Shown here: one piece after another, positions 43,057 to 54,048 of the stretch
Position numbering within the stretch: the stretch's first letter is position 1
How the letters are laid out: each line of letters begins with the position of its first letter
NCBI RefSeq assembly: GCF_024679095.1
Contig: NC_066515.1
Location: forward strand, 24,109,387 to 24,173,386
DNA from: Eriocheir sinensis
Lineage: Eukaryota; Arthropoda; Malacostraca; Decapoda; Varunidae
Reading direction: 5' to 3'
Length of the DNA: 64,000 bases
Notes under the pieces: generated by a model
What the model saw: the letters and a program-made list of their open reading frames with translations, nothing else
The model's database searches: none
Told to the model about the DNA's origin: nothing
Translations under genes and position numbers: made by a program

Positions 43057-44140
43057 GAAAGACGATCCCTTGAGTAATGACGTGTTATTTAGCCCCTAAT
43101 GGTCCCCTCCGCTGACATGCTCTCCCCTCCCTCTGCTTCTCAACTGACTTTCCTCCTCCTCCTCCACCTTCTTCTTCTTCTTCCTCCTCTTCCTCCTTCT
43201 CTTCAAACTGCCCCCATTTTTGTTTTTCGTCCGTTTTTCTCATTTTCTCTCCGCCTCCTTTTCTCCTCCTTGTCCTTTTCCTACCCTGTCTAATTTTCTC
43301 TTCTTCTTTCTCCTCCTCCTGCTCTTCTTTCTTCTTCTCTTTCTCTTCTTCATTCTCCTCCTGTTCTTTTTTCTACTTCTCTTTCTCTTCTTCTGTCTCC
43401 TCATGCTGCACTTCTTTCTTCTTCTCTTTCTCTTCTTCTTTCTCCTCCTCCTGCTCTTCTTTCTTCTTCTTCTCTTTCTCTTTTTCTCTTCCTTTCCCTC
43501 CTCTTAAAACTGCCCTTCATTCTGTTTTGCGTTCATTTCTTAATTTTCTCTCCACCTCCTCTCTTTCCCCTCATTCTGCTATCCTGCTTAATTTCCTCCT
43601 CTTCCTCTTCCTCCTCCTCCTCTTCATACTGCTTCTCTGTCGCTGCCCTTCGTCCATCTCCTCTTTTCTTTCTCCTCCTCCTCCTCTTCCTCCTCCTCCT
43701 CTTTCCTTCGTCTCCTTCTCCGCCTCAAACTCATTCTCTTCTTCATTGCCTCCCTTTTTTTTGCCTTGGATTCCTTTGTCGTGTTCCTTCTCCTTTTCCT
43801 CCCTTTTCTCCCTTATCTTCCACAGTTTTCATTCCCTCACGTCCTTTTCCTCCTCACGCTCTACTTTTCCTCCCTTCTTATGGCCCCCTGAAAGCCCCCT
43901 CCTCCCTCTTCTCTCTCCCTCTCCCTCTCTCTCCTCTCCCTCCCGCGTCTCCCTCACCACCTCGTAAAACGTCAAATGGCTGCTGTTTCTCTTCAGCACT
44001 TCCAACATTAATTTTGGCGAGGTATTTTAGTACACGATAACCTCTCGCTGCCCCCGTAAATCTCCTCTCCTCTTCCTCCTCTTCCTCTTTCTCCTCTTAC
44101 TCCTCTTCCGTCTCCTCCCTTCACGTCATCTCATTTTTCG
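43055..44140. other. Pyrimidine domain
   Basis: CTTCTT/CTCCTC sequence with a weak repeat of TTCTTCTCTTTCTCTTCTTC phrases at 43332, 43375, 43420 and 43462 (about 42-45 bp apart). A mixed patch (43945-44060) interrupts it. Leu/Phe/Ser frames are compositional. Confidence 0.75.
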
Positions 44141-44930
44141 GCTCCTCGTCAATTTTTCTTCGTCTTTCCTCATCGTGTTTTTCATTTGTTTTTCTTTCTT
44201 TACCTCATTCATATTTCTCCTCCTCCTCTTCCTCCTCCTTTTCTTCATCCTTCTCCTCCTTCCACGTCATCTTATTTTCCCGGCCTTCATTTTTTCTTCA
44301 TTTTTCCTCCACTTATTTCTTCCTTTTTCCCCTTCTTCCTCTTCTTATTCAACGTCGTTTTCTTTATTTATCTCATTCGAAGTTCTCCTCTCATTCCTCC
44401 TCCTTCTCCTTCTCCTGCTTCCTCTCCTCGTCATTTTTTCTTCATCTTTCCTCAACATCTTTTCTTCCCTTTCCTCCTTTTCCTCTTTCCTCTCCTTCTT
44501 TTTCCACGTCTAGTTTTGTTTACCTCATTCAAAGTTCTCCTCTTCCTCCTCCTCCTCCTCCCTCTCCTCGTCAATTTTTCTTCATCTTTCCTCCACTTCT
44601 TTTCCTCCTTTTCTTCTTCTTCCTCCTCGTCTAGTTTTGTTTACCTCATTCAAAGTTCTCCTCTTACTCCTCCTCCTCCTCCTTCTCCTCGTCAATTTTT
44701 CTTCATCTTTCCTCCACTTCTTTTCCTCCTTTTCCTCTTCTTCCTCCACGTCTAGTTTTGTTTACCTCATTCAAAGTTCTCCTCTTACTCCTCCTCCTCC
44801 TCCCTCTCCTCGTCAATTTTTCTTCATCTTTCCTCCACTTCTTTTCCTCCTTTTCCTCTTCTTCCTCCACGTCTAGTTTTGTTTACCTCATCCAAAGTTC
44901 TCTCAGTGTTCTTCGTTTGACTTTTTCCTC
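44141..44930. repeat. 121-bp pyrimidine tandem repeat, about six copies
   Basis: GTCTAGTTTTGTTTACCTCA begins at 44508, 44629, 44750 and 44871, exactly 121 bp apart. The units share TCAAAGTTCTCCTCTT, CTCGTCAATTTTTCTTCATC and TTTCCTCCACTTCTTTTCC. Older, diverged copies extend left to about 44141. Confidence 0.94.
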
Positions 44931-45133
44931 CTCTTTTTTGCTGTAATTTAGTGAGGAAAGGACTTCAAAGGCCCGATGAAGTGAAGGAGGAAACTAATTG
45001 GAAATGCAGGAAAAGTTTGGGTCGTTGAATATTTAGAGACCAACACCAGTAACAGTAGTAGTAGTAGTAGTAGTAGTAGGGTGGAAAACAGAAGGAAGGA
45101 GGAAAAGAGAGAAAAGAAGGAGAGGAAAAGAGG

Positions 45134-45184
<51 letters not shown>

Positions 45185-45523
45185 AGCTGATTCTCTTCCT
45201 GTAAAAAAAATCATCAGAAGGGAACGTTATGAGTGAAAATTTTCCTTACGTTCTTCAAATACTCGATCCATGTGTTCTCCTTCCTCTCCTTCCCTTCCTT
45301 CCTTCCTCCTTCCCTCGTCCATGTGATCCTTTTTCCCCTTTTCCTTCTTCTCTTTCCTCTCTTCTGTTCTCTCCTTCCTTTCCTCCTTCTCTCCCTCCAC
45401 CTGCGCTCTCACCCCCGCAGACCACACTCCTCGATGTCACCTGCCGGGGTAACAGTTTGACTCTGCTGCCAAACATATCCTTCCCTTCCTGTGTTGCGGT
45501 CTGTGTTTTTATTATTTTCCTCT
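44931..45523. repeat. (AGT) arrays and mixed/pyrimidine spacer
   Basis: AGT arrays lie at about 45055-45079 and 45136-45183 with GGAAGG purines between. C/T-rich sequence follows (45245-45415) and then a mixed patch (45416-45500). Confidence 0.8.
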
Positions 45524-45524
45524 A

Positions 45525-45567
<43 letters not shown>

Positions 45568-45568
45568 G
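45524..45568. repeat. (ACT)15 microsatellite
   Basis: A perfect ACT array, followed by a mixed spacer, a GGA array (45703-45728) and T-rich/pyrimidine sequence with a CTC array (45899-45920). Confidence 0.92.
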
Positions 45569-46042
45569 GTGCTGCTACTGGTGTTGGTGGGAAGTAGAAA
45601 ATGTGGTTCCTCCCTTTTTTTTGTGGCACGGTTCGTCAAGTGTGATGGAGTATTTGTTATTCCTGTTTGTTGCTTAATGGAACAGAGGAAGAGGGAGAGA
45701 AAGAGGAGGAGGAGGAGGAGGAGGAGGAAGTATGGATTGGTATAACTGGTAATGACTCCTTTTTTTGGTATTATTTTTTTTTTATGTAAATTTTCGCTTC
45801 CTCTCCTTTTCTTACGTTCTTGGTATTTCAATTTCTCTTTCTTCTCTCACTATCTCCTTCACTGCCACGTCTCTTAGTCTTCTTCCACTTGAACCCTCTC
45901 CTCCTCCTCCTCCTCCTCCTCGTCTCCTTCAACTTTTCACGCTCCTGAATTTAATCATGTCTTCATAATTTGATTTTCACTGCATCCTCCTCTATGCATT
46001 TCCTCTTCACTCAGTTCTCAGCATCAAGGGTGGGGGTGGGGG

Positions 46043-46043
<1 letters not shown>

Positions 46044-46081
<38 letters not shown>

Positions 46082-46198
46082 GAGAGGAGAGGAGAAGAGA
46101 AGAGAGGAAAAAAGAGGAGAATAAGATAGAGTAAAATAAAAGGAAAACAAAAGAAAAAGGAAAAATAGAGAAGAAATAAGGATAAAAGAAGAGAAAAC

Positions 46199-46247
<49 letters not shown>
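46044..46247. repeat. (GA)16 and (GA)24 arrays
   Basis: GA at 46044-46076 and 46200-46247, with GGAGAGGAGA and A-rich sequence between. The left array follows a GGGTGGGGGTGGGGGTGG tract (46029-46046). Confidence 0.92.
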
Positions 46248-46249
<2 letters not shown>

Positions 46250-46320
46250 AACTCATGGCTAATAAAAGCCACATTAATCATATTTATGACGCCTGAGCCA
46301 GCTAAGGCAGTGATGCAGAC

Positions 46321-46990
46321 ACCACCACCACCACCACCATCACCACCACCACCACCACCACCATCACCACCACCACCACCACCACCACCACCACCACCAC
46401 CACCACCACCACCAACACCACCACCACCACCACCACCACCACCACCACCACCACCACCACCACCACCACCACCACCACTACCACCATCTTCACTACCACC
46501 AACATCTCCACAACCGCCTTCTTCATCACCTCTTCGACCACAATCACCACCACCACCACCACCACCACCACCACCATCTTCACTACCACCAACATCATCT
46601 TCACTACCACCAACATCTCCAAAACCGAATTCTTCATCACTCTTCGACCACAATCACCACCACCACCATCACCACCACCAACACCACCACCAACACCACC
46701 ACCACCACCATCTTCACTACCACCAACATCTCCACAACCGCCTTCTTCATCACCTCTTCGACCACAATCTCCACCACCACCAACACCACCACCACCACCA
46801 CCATCATCATCATCATCTTCACTACCACCATCATCTCCACAACCGCCTTCTTCATCACCTCTTCGACCACCATCACCACTTCCATATTCACCACCACCAC
46901 CCTCACCATCACCATCTTCCACCTTCACCACCAACACCATCTTCATCATCACCACCATCAGCACCATCTCTATTACCATCACCAAAACTA
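46321..46990. repeat. ACC super-array with a 105-113-bp higher-order unit
   Basis: Pure ACC (with ATC/AAC interruptions) fills 46321-46477. From 46480 a spacer reading CTTCACTACCACCAACATC, CACAACCGCCTTCTTCATCA and CTCTTCGACCAC repeats four times (CTTCATCAC at about 46521, 46632, 46745, 46850) with ACC tracts between. The 392-codon Pro-rich frame on + and the Gly/Val/Asp-rich frames on the other strand come from this array. Confidence 0.93.
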
Positions 46991-47210
46991 TCATCACCTC
47001 TGCATCCACTTCCTTTCCCCCTTCCTCTTCTTACTTTCCCTTTCCTCTTTTACATCCTCTTACTCTCCCCCTTCCTCTTCTTCCTCCTCTTCCACTCCCT
47101 TCCTTCCTCTTCCTCTTCTCCACCATCACGACCACAACCGCCTCCTCTCTTGCTCTTCACTTACCTCCCTCCTCCTCCTCCTCCTCCTCTGCCGTCACCT
47201 CTCGCGTCAC
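46991..47210. other. Pyrimidine-rich spacer
   Basis: CCTTCC/TCTTCC sequence with a CTC array at 47166-47189. Confidence 0.7.
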
Positions 47211-47545
47211 CCAGGAGTCCCCGTCACCCAAATTGCGTCACCCGTCAGTCAGGCAGCGTCGGGGTGGTCGCGGGTGACGGGCGGTCCTTTGGGCGGGTGT
47301 TTATCCTCCCCGGCGTGAGTGGCGGGCGACTGGGCGGGGGTGGGCGGGCGGGCGGGAGAGTGGGTGGGCGGCTCGTACTGGCTGTCGGGTGGGTGGGCGT
47401 GAGGTGTGAAAAAGGGGAAGTAGTTTTAAAAAGGGTGGATTGGTGGGGTGCTTGGGGGGGTTGAGGTGGTTGTGGGGGTGGGGGAGGGGGTGTAGGGGAG
47501 GGGAAGGTGGCGTGTGCGTGGTTTAAAATAGTGGGTGTGGGCGGA

Positions 47546-47546
<1 letters not shown>
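47211..47546. other. G-rich mixed island
   Basis: GCGTCACCC words (47211-47250) lead into dense G tracts: (GGGC)n at 47336-47375 and GGGGG tracts at 47445-47505 on the + strand. Quadruplex-forming potential is high. No gene recognised. Confidence 0.6.
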
Positions 47547-47611
<65 letters not shown>

Positions 47612-47721
47612 CATGAAAGTAAGACAAGGGAAGCTGAAGACGAAAAGACACGAACTTCATCAATTTAGAATACAACAACAATAACAGCAACAACAACAAC
47701 AACAACAACAACAGCAACAAC
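47547..47721. repeat. (GT)31 and (CAA)16 arrays
   Basis: GT at 47547-47609 and CAA (with CAG interruptions) at about 47672-47721. Confidence 0.93.
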
Positions 47722-48020
47722 AAAATCTAACATGGTCCTTTCACTTCTATCAAATTTCAACCTCGCCATCATACAAGACAAGTAAAACATATATAAGAAT
47801 AATAATAAATAAAAAAAAAACGATCTCTGAATTAAGAACACGTTTTGATTTTGCATTATTTTTCAAACGAGGATTCAGTGATTTTTTTCTTCTTAGTCTT
47901 TTTTTTGCACACTTTCTGAATGGCTAACTATCTGCCTGTCTGTCTGTTTTTTATGCTGAATGTCTACCTGTCTGTTCGTCTGTTTGTCAGTGTCTGTTCT
48001 GTCTGTCTGTGTATGTCTAT
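47722..48020. other. Mixed AT-leaning spacer
   Basis: Normal to A/T-rich sequence with CTGTCTGT words at 47935-48010. Confidence 0.5.
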
Positions 48021-48881
48021 TTCTGCCTCTGTCTTTATTTTTTTTCAACTCTTCCACTTTTAAATTCTTTCCCATCCGTCCACTTCCCTCTCCACTTTTC
48101 AATACTCGACTCCACTTGTCCTTTAGTCTTCCTCCATTCCTCCACTCTTTTCTCTCCACCTTCTTCGTTTTCCTTCCAATATATTTTCCTCTTTTCTCTT
48201 CTTCCTTTTCCTCCATCAGTCATGTCTCCTTCCTCTCCATCTTTCTTCTCTTCCATGTCATCTCCCCTTTGTCATCTCCCTCACTCTAGGTCACCTCCAT
48301 TTCCTTCTGTTTTTCCTCCTTTTCTTACTTCTCTACCCCTTCCCTTTTCTCCTTGTCTTCTTCTTTTCTTCTCCTTCATCCTTTCCCTCTTCTCCCATCC
48401 TCCAGCCTCTCCTATTTCTCCTTTTCTTTCTCCATTCTTTTCCTTCCTCCGTCTCCCTTTTCTCCATCCTCTCCTCCTCCTTCCACTCCTTCCTCTCCTC
48501 CTCCATCCACTCTCTCCCTCTCCCTCTCCTTTTCTTTCTCTTTTTTCCTTTCTCCGTCTCCCTTTTCTCCATCCTCTCCTCCTCCATCCACATCTTCCTC
48601 TCCTCCTCCATCCACTCTCTCCTCTCCTCCTTTCTCTTTTCCCCTCGCTCTCCCCCTCCCTCTTCCCCTCCCCTCCCCTCCCCCTTCCCCTCCCCCAACA
48701 TCACACGCCCCATGACTCTCATCTTGAACCCATCTGCCAAATTGACAAGGAACAGATGGCTCACATAAACAAACCTACTGTCCCCCCCCCCTCCTCCTCC
48801 TCCTCCTCCTCCTCCTCCCCTTGTTTTACTCCTCCTCTTCTTCCTTCCCCTTCCTCCCAACTGGCATTTCCTCTTCTCTCT

Positions 48882-48882
<1 letters not shown>
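48021..48882. repeat. Pyrimidine domain with CCATCCTCTCCTCCTCCATCC blocks
   Basis: C/T-rich. A phrase CTCCGTCTCCCTTTTCTCCATCC followed by TCTCCTCCTCC lies at about 48448 and 48554 (106 bp apart), a two-copy tandem repeat. A CTC array lies at 48790-48817. Confidence 0.75.
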
Positions 48883-48927
<45 letters not shown>

Positions 48928-48946
48928 TCTCTCTCTCTCTCTCTCT

Positions 48947-49034
<88 letters not shown>

Positions 49035-49076
49035 TTATAAGATCAATAGGCATGAAATAAGCCATGGATGTAGACT

Positions 49077-49128
<52 letters not shown>
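48883..49128. repeat. CT-CA-CT-GA-CA array complex with self-pairing CT/GA arms
   Basis: CT (48883-48905), CA (48905-48927), CT (48928-48946), five A, then (GA)40 (48951-49031), a 48-bp mixed spacer and (CA)25 (49079-49128). The second CT run and the GA run are separated only by the A run, so a tight hairpin is possible. Confidence 0.95.
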
Positions 49129-49131
<3 letters not shown>

Positions 49132-49225
49132 TAAGGCGCCTTTGTAGGGGGATTACCCGCCCCTTGCGCCTCATTTTAGTGCCCGGCATCAAAGAGCCGC
49201 GTCTTCCCGGGTGTCACTCAGGGGG
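49129..49225. other. Mixed island
   Basis: About 95 bp of GC-balanced sequence. No gene. Confidence 0.4.
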
Positions 49226-50100
49226 GCGGGGGGCGAAGGGAGGAAAGGAGGAGCCGGAGGGAAGGGAAGAAGGAGACGTTGGTAGAGAAAGAAGGAAAGG
49301 AAAGGAAGGAAGGAAAGGACAAGAAAGGGAAGAGAAATGCAAAAGAAAAGGAGAGATAGGAAGGAAGGAAGGAGGAAAGGAAAGGGAAGGAAGGAAGCGA
49401 AGGGAGGGACAATAAAGGGAAGAGAAACACAGAAGAAAAGGAGAGATTGGACGGAAGAAAGGAGGAAAGGAAAGGAAGGAAGGAAGCGAAGGGAAGGACA
49501 GGAAAGGAAAGAGAAATAAAGGATGGAAGGAAAAGAGGAGGAAAAGGAAGGCAAGGAACAGAAGGAAACACGACTAAGGATAAGTAAAGGAAGAAACGGA
49601 GGGAATGAAAGGAGAAGAAATGTAGGAAAATGAGGAAAAGGAAGACAGTAAAGGGAAGGAGAGGAAAGGGAAGATGAATAACGAAGGGAATAAAGGAAGG
49701 AAAGGAGAAGGGTAAGAAAAAAAGGAGAACGCAGAATGTAGGAAAGGGAAGTTGAGGGAAGGGGAGAAAGAAGGAAGAGGAAGGAAGGGAGAGGGGAGGA
49801 AAGAAATGAAGAATAGGAAGGAAACAGACAACCTGGAGAAGGAGAAATAAGAAGAAGGTAAAAAAAAAGACGGACGGAAGAAAAAGAAACAGAGAGAATG
49901 AAATAAAGGATAAAAAGGGTAAGGAAGAAAAGGAAGAAGGGAAGAAAGGAAAGATGGCAAGGAAGAAGGGAAGCAAGGAAGAAGGGAAAAAGGGAGAGGA
50001 GAAATAAAGAAAGGAGGGAAGAAAGGAAGAAAGGAAGAAAGGAAAGAAGGGAAGGAAAGGAAGAAGGGAAGAAAAAGAAGAAGGGAAGAAGGGCTCCGTC
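49226..50100. repeat. Purine domain with 90-bp tandem repeat
   Basis: AAGGGAAGAGAAA(T/C) occurs near 49325 and 49416, with a changed copy at about 49505 (spacing about 90 bp). Units contain GAAGAAAAGGAGAGAT(A/T)GG. The rest is AAGG-type sequence. The 297-codon minus frame is Phe/Ser/Pro-rich and compositional. Confidence 0.85.
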
Positions 50101-50164
50101 TCTCCTGCCACGAAGTTGTCAGATTATACTTACAGGTGGTTTCATCGAGGTGTTTACTGCGTCA

Positions 50165-50200
50165 GGAGGAGGAGGAGGAGGAGGAGGAGGAGGAGGAGGG
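50165..50200. repeat. (GGA)12 microsatellite
   Basis: A perfect GGA array preceded by a 60-bp mixed island (50101-50164) carrying the TTACTGCGTCAGGAGG word. Confidence 0.92.
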
Positions 50201-50260
50201 AGGGGAAACGTCAAGAACCATATCAAAAGCAACCTCGTAAAGTTAGGTAAATATTGGATG

Positions 50261-50760
50261 ACCTAATGAAAGGGTTAACAAGGATAGACGGAGAGGGATG
50301 AGGAACGAAGGAAGGAAGGTGGAGAAAGGTGGAGAGAAGGTGGAAGAGGAGAGAGTGAAGAGAGGTGGAGTGTACAGGATGAGAGAGTAAGGGAAAATAG
50401 GTGGAGAGCAGAGAGGAGGGAGATGTGGAAGGGAGAGAGAGGAAGAGAAAGAGAGGGAGAAAAAGGAAAATGAAACAGGAAATAAGAGAAGGAAGAAGAA
50501 GAAGAAACAAGAAGAATAGGATGAAAGGAAGGAAGAGAAGGATGCTGAAGAAGAAGAAGGAAGAGAAAACGAAGAATGGGAGGAAAGGAAGGAAGAGAAG
50601 GATGCTGAAGGAGAAGAAGAGGAAGAAGAAGAAGGAAGAAGGAAAATGAAGAATGGGGGGAAGTGAAGGCAGAGAAGGATGCTGAAGAAGAAGAGGAAGA
50701 AGAAGAAGGAAGAAGGAAAATGAAAAATGTGAGGAAATGAAGGAAGAGAAGGATGCTGAA

Positions 50761-50791
<31 letters not shown>

Positions 50792-50990
50792 GAAGAAGGA
50801 AAATGGAGAATGGGAGGAAATGAAGGAAGAGAAGGATGCTGAAAAAGAAGAAAAGAAGAAGAAGAAGAAAGAAGGAAAATGAGGAATGGGAGGAAATGGA
50901 AGAAGAGGAATAGGAGGAGAAAGACGAAGAAAAAGAGGAAGAGGAGAGAAAGAAGAGGAGGAGGAGGAGGAGGAGGAGGAGGAGGAATTT
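50261..50990. repeat. Purine domain with 60-83-bp tandem repeat, (GGA) array
   Basis: GAAGGATGCTGAAG occurs at about 50538, 50598, 50675, 50749 and 50832. The spacings (60, 77, 74, 83) vary with the GAA/GGA core. A GGA array closes the domain (50957-50987). The Ser/Phe-rich minus frames are artefacts. Confidence 0.9.
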
Positions 50991-51053
50991 GTGGTGTAGC
51001 TCACATTGTCGGCGGATCACAGTCCTCGTAAAACGTGAGAAGTGTGGAACAGT

Positions 51054-51057
<4 letters not shown>

Positions 51058-51112
<55 letters not shown>

Positions 51113-51248
51113 CAAGGGCGGGCAAGTGGGGCATGTCAGCGCCTGGCAGTGTTTGTTTGGCACCACACACTGAGTTAGGCACCCCCCCCTCCCCCCCTCT
51201 CCCTCCCTCCCTCTCCCTCTCCCTCTCCCTCTCCCTCCCTCTCCCTCC
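51058..51248. repeat. (GA)25 and CCCTCTCC arrays around a unique 70-bp core
   Basis: GA (51058-51108) and a CCTCCC/TCCCTC-rich pyrimidine array (about 51184-51248) flank a 75-bp mixed core containing GTTTGTTTGGCACCA. Confidence 0.88.
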
Positions 51249-51309
51249 TAATCCCACCTGCTCCTCCAACGCTCCCTCCCTTCCTTCCTTCCACCCTGTC
51301 ACCAACACA

Positions 51310-51312
<3 letters not shown>

Positions 51313-51385
<73 letters not shown>

Positions 51386-51408
51386 TCAAATTTAATATTT
51401 TGGATCGT

Positions 51409-51499
<91 letters not shown>
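51313..51499. repeat. (CT)35 facing (GA)44
   Basis: CT (51313-51382) and GA (51411-51499) are separated by 28 bp of A/T-rich sequence. Each strand can fold into a hairpin with a stem of up to 70 bp, the strongest inverted arrangement in the window. Confidence 0.95.
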
Positions 51500-51502
<3 letters not shown>

Positions 51503-51660
51503 AGTGGGTGGGAGGAAAGTAAGGGGAGAAGGAGGGCGGGAGGGAGGTAAGGAGAGAAGGAGGGAGGGAGGTAAGGAGAGATGGAGGGAGGCAGGAAAAG
51601 GTCGCCTAACGCATGTCTTCTGTCAACCTCACCACAACATCGATCACTGTCAGGAAGCGT
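51500..51660. repeat. GGAGGTAAGGAGAGA purine repeat and mixed patch
   Basis: A(G)GTAAGG(G/A)GAGA recurs at about 51519, 51546 and 51570 (25-27 bp), then mixed sequence. Confidence 0.75.
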
Positions 51661-53039
51661 CACCCGGCCCGCCCAAATTACACCCCTGGCCCCCCCACCC
51701 TACCACCCCCCTTCCACCCACGCCCATCCACCCATGTCACTCCTCTGTCCTTTCATCCTCCTCCTCCGCCCCCGCCCCCGCCCCTCCATCGTTCCTTCTT
51801 TCCTCCACCCATGTCCCTCCATACCTCCTTCTTTCCTCCACCTTCATGCCCCTCCACTGTTCCTTCTTCCTTTACATCCACACTCATCCACTGTCCCTTC
51901 TTCCTCTTCCACACACACCTCTTGCTTGTCCCTGCTTCCTCTTCCACATATGCCAATTCAGTCCCTTCTTCCTCCTCCACTCACACTCATCCACTGTCCC
52001 TTCTTCCTCTTCCACTCTTCCATTCACACCTCTTTCTTGTCCCTGCCTCCTACTCCATATACGCCCATTATGTCCCTTCTTTCTCCTCCACCCACACTCA
52101 TCCACTGTCCCTTCTCCCTCTTCCACTCACCCATCCACTCTCCCTTCTCCTCTTCCACCCCAGCTCCTCCATTTCCATCTCCATTATCCTTACTGTTCCA
52201 CTATTGCGATGTCTCTTTTCCTTCTCCACATCCATCGCTCCACTATTCTTAATTCTTCATCCACTCCCCATTCATCCAATCCTTCCACAACTCCTCTTAA
52301 GAACTTACAAATTCCTCCTTTTCTCCCTTTCAACAACTCTTTACGCCATCCACTTTTTATTCCACTCTCTTCATCACGTCTCATATCTCTCTCCACTTTT
52401 TCTCTCCACCCAACACCCCTTTGCTTCTCACTCCGTCTCTCCCTGTCACCTCATCTCCTCTCCTCTCTCCACCCCTCCCACGTCACGCCTCCCTTCCTAT
52501 AAACTTCCCCGCTACAATAAGTCAAGTTCCTACAACCCATATTTATCTTCAGTCCTGTCTCTTGTTTATCGTCTGTGCCAAAGACCATATGTTATTTTTT
52601 TTTTGAAGTGTACCCTTTGTCTCTCTTTTTCTTTACTTATTCATCGTCTTCACTCTTTAGACTTTTATCATGTTTTCATTTCGTTTGTTTTTCTCTATAT
52701 CTCTATCTCACTTTATCTCTCTCCTCTTCTTCTTCCAGTTAGTTTTTCTCTATCTCATTCACTGCCCTTCATTTCTTTATTCTTCCTCTTCTTCTCTCTC
52801 TAAACTCCTCTTCTTGTATTCCCTTTCGTTACGCCTCTTTTGCTTCTTCCTATTTACTGCCTTTCTCTCTTCTTTCAACTTTTTCTTCTTCTTTTTTTTT
52901 GGCTTTATTTCTGTGTCATTTTCTCCATGGTCTTTGTCGTCCCTTCAGTGCCTCATTATTCTCTGCGTGTCTATCTGTCTTCGTCTGTCTATCTGTCAAC
53001 CTGTGTGTGTGTATGTATATGTATTATGTATGTGTGTAC

Positions 53040-53040
<1 letters not shown>
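51661..53040. repeat. Pyrimidine domain with CCACTGTCCCTTCTTCCTC repeats
   Basis: CATCCACTGTCCCTTCT-like phrases occur at about 51884, 51989 and 52099 (105-110 bp), with further CCTCCAC/CTTCCAC words about every 30-60 bp. From about 52300 the sequence is plain C/T-rich and then T-rich. Frames of 332-396 codons are Ser/Pro/Leu/His repeats with no domain. Confidence 0.75.

Positions 53041-53082
<42 letters not shown>
53041..53082. repeat. (CT)21 microsatellite
   Basis: A perfect CT array. Confidence 0.93.
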
Positions 53083-53086
<4 letters not shown>

Positions 53087-53110
53087 CATCCCATCCCTCC
53101 CTTCGCGTCC

Positions 53111-53487
53111 CTTAGTTCATAAACATTGACAAGAGGAGAGCAAATCAAGGGTGGTGTTGGCCGTGTGTTGGCGGGGCTGTCGCCTGATTACCAATGACAG
53201 CGGTGTGGCGTCACTCTACACTAATCCCCCTCGTCAGTATGCAGTGCCGTCCCTCGGAATAATATTAGCACGCCGCGCTCGCTACTCACCGCGAATACCC
53301 GCCCGCCGCCGCCACCTTGCAACCGCCGCCAACAATGTAATTAGAGAGTTGAATGAGAGGAAAATTAATTAGCCTCCTTGATCTGAAGTGAGATAATTAA
53401 CGAGACTGCTGGACGCGGAGGGAGATACAAGCAGGGAAGCAGATTTAGTTTTTTTCTTTTATGTTTCCTATTAGAGCAAAGAACACG
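53111..53487. other. Mixed CpG-containing island with TAATTA words
   Basis: Low-repeat sequence. At 53330-53405 it holds TAATTAG, TTAATTAG and ATAATTAACG within about 65 bp. A 73-aa frame (53151-53372) is not recognised. Confidence 0.4.
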
Positions 53488-53825
53488 AGGAATTTATACT
53501 TTTAATGTTATCTTCGTGTATTTAAGGGATGACTAAGGTAGAAATATATTGTGTGGAAAGTTAAAGATCACACAAACTAAACTATTATGTTATTTAGTAA
53601 GAAACTCCACAGATGAAAGCAAGAAAAATACCAAGAATCTCATAATTAACCAAAGAGGAATTTATACTTTTAATGTTATCTTCGTGTATTTAAGGGATGA
53701 CTAAGGTAGAAATATATTGTGTGGAAGGCTAAAGGTCACACAAACTAAGCTATTATGTTATACTGTAAGAAAGTGAACATATAAAAGCAGGGAAAATACC
53801 AAGAATCTCATAATTTATCACAGAT
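53488..53825. repeat. Two-copy 168-bp tandem repeat
   Basis: AGGAATTTATACTTTTAATG starts at 53488 and 53656, and both continue through GGTAGAAATATATTGTGTGGAA, CACACAAACTAA and ATACCAAGAATCTCATAATT. Identity is high apart from a few substitutions in the second half. Confidence 0.93.
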
Positions 53826-53940
53826 GAAGTTAAAAGATTAGCAGTTGCAAGAGATAGATAAATATAGAGATCGTGATAGATAATGCAGAATAAACAGAGA
53901 TGGTGAGAGATGAGAGACTGAGAAATATTAGGTAAGATAG
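53826..53940. other. AT-rich spacer with GATAGATA/GAGAGATGAGAG
   Basis: A-rich, with short GATA and GAGA words. No gene. Confidence 0.45.
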
Positions 53941-54048
53941 ATATATTTACCTCTCATCTACAGCAAAAATTGACCCCTCTTTCGGCCACCTCTTTGGATT
54001 CTTTTTTTGTGCCCTTGAGCTGTCTCCTTTGTTGTAAAAAAAATGTAT
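53941..54048 (-). mobile_element. Possible short dispersed-element fragment ending in A8
   Basis: A low-repeat segment of about 105 bp contains TTTCGGCCACCTCTTTGGA and GCCCTTGAGCTGTCTCC. It ends GTTGTAAAAAAAATG on the + strand, directly at the start of the next tandem array. On the minus strand it lies in a 60-codon frame (53947-54129). It has the look of a dispersed repeat fragment or a decayed exon; this is inference only. Confidence 0.25.

Noticed and set aside
46286..47464. 392-codon proline-rich open frame on +
   Set aside because: It is the ACC super-array and its 110-bp unit read in one frame, then GC-rich sequence; no domain, and both strands are open over the same array.
51109..51180. 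Similarity between 51150-51185 and 60675-60705 (ACACTGAG(T/C)TAGG)
   Set aside because: Only about 13 bp match with one mismatch; too short to call a shared element.
51504..52803. Overlapping Pro/Ser/His frames of 332 and 396 codons
   Set aside because: Two or three frames are open at once through C/T-rich sequence, which points to composition rather than coding.
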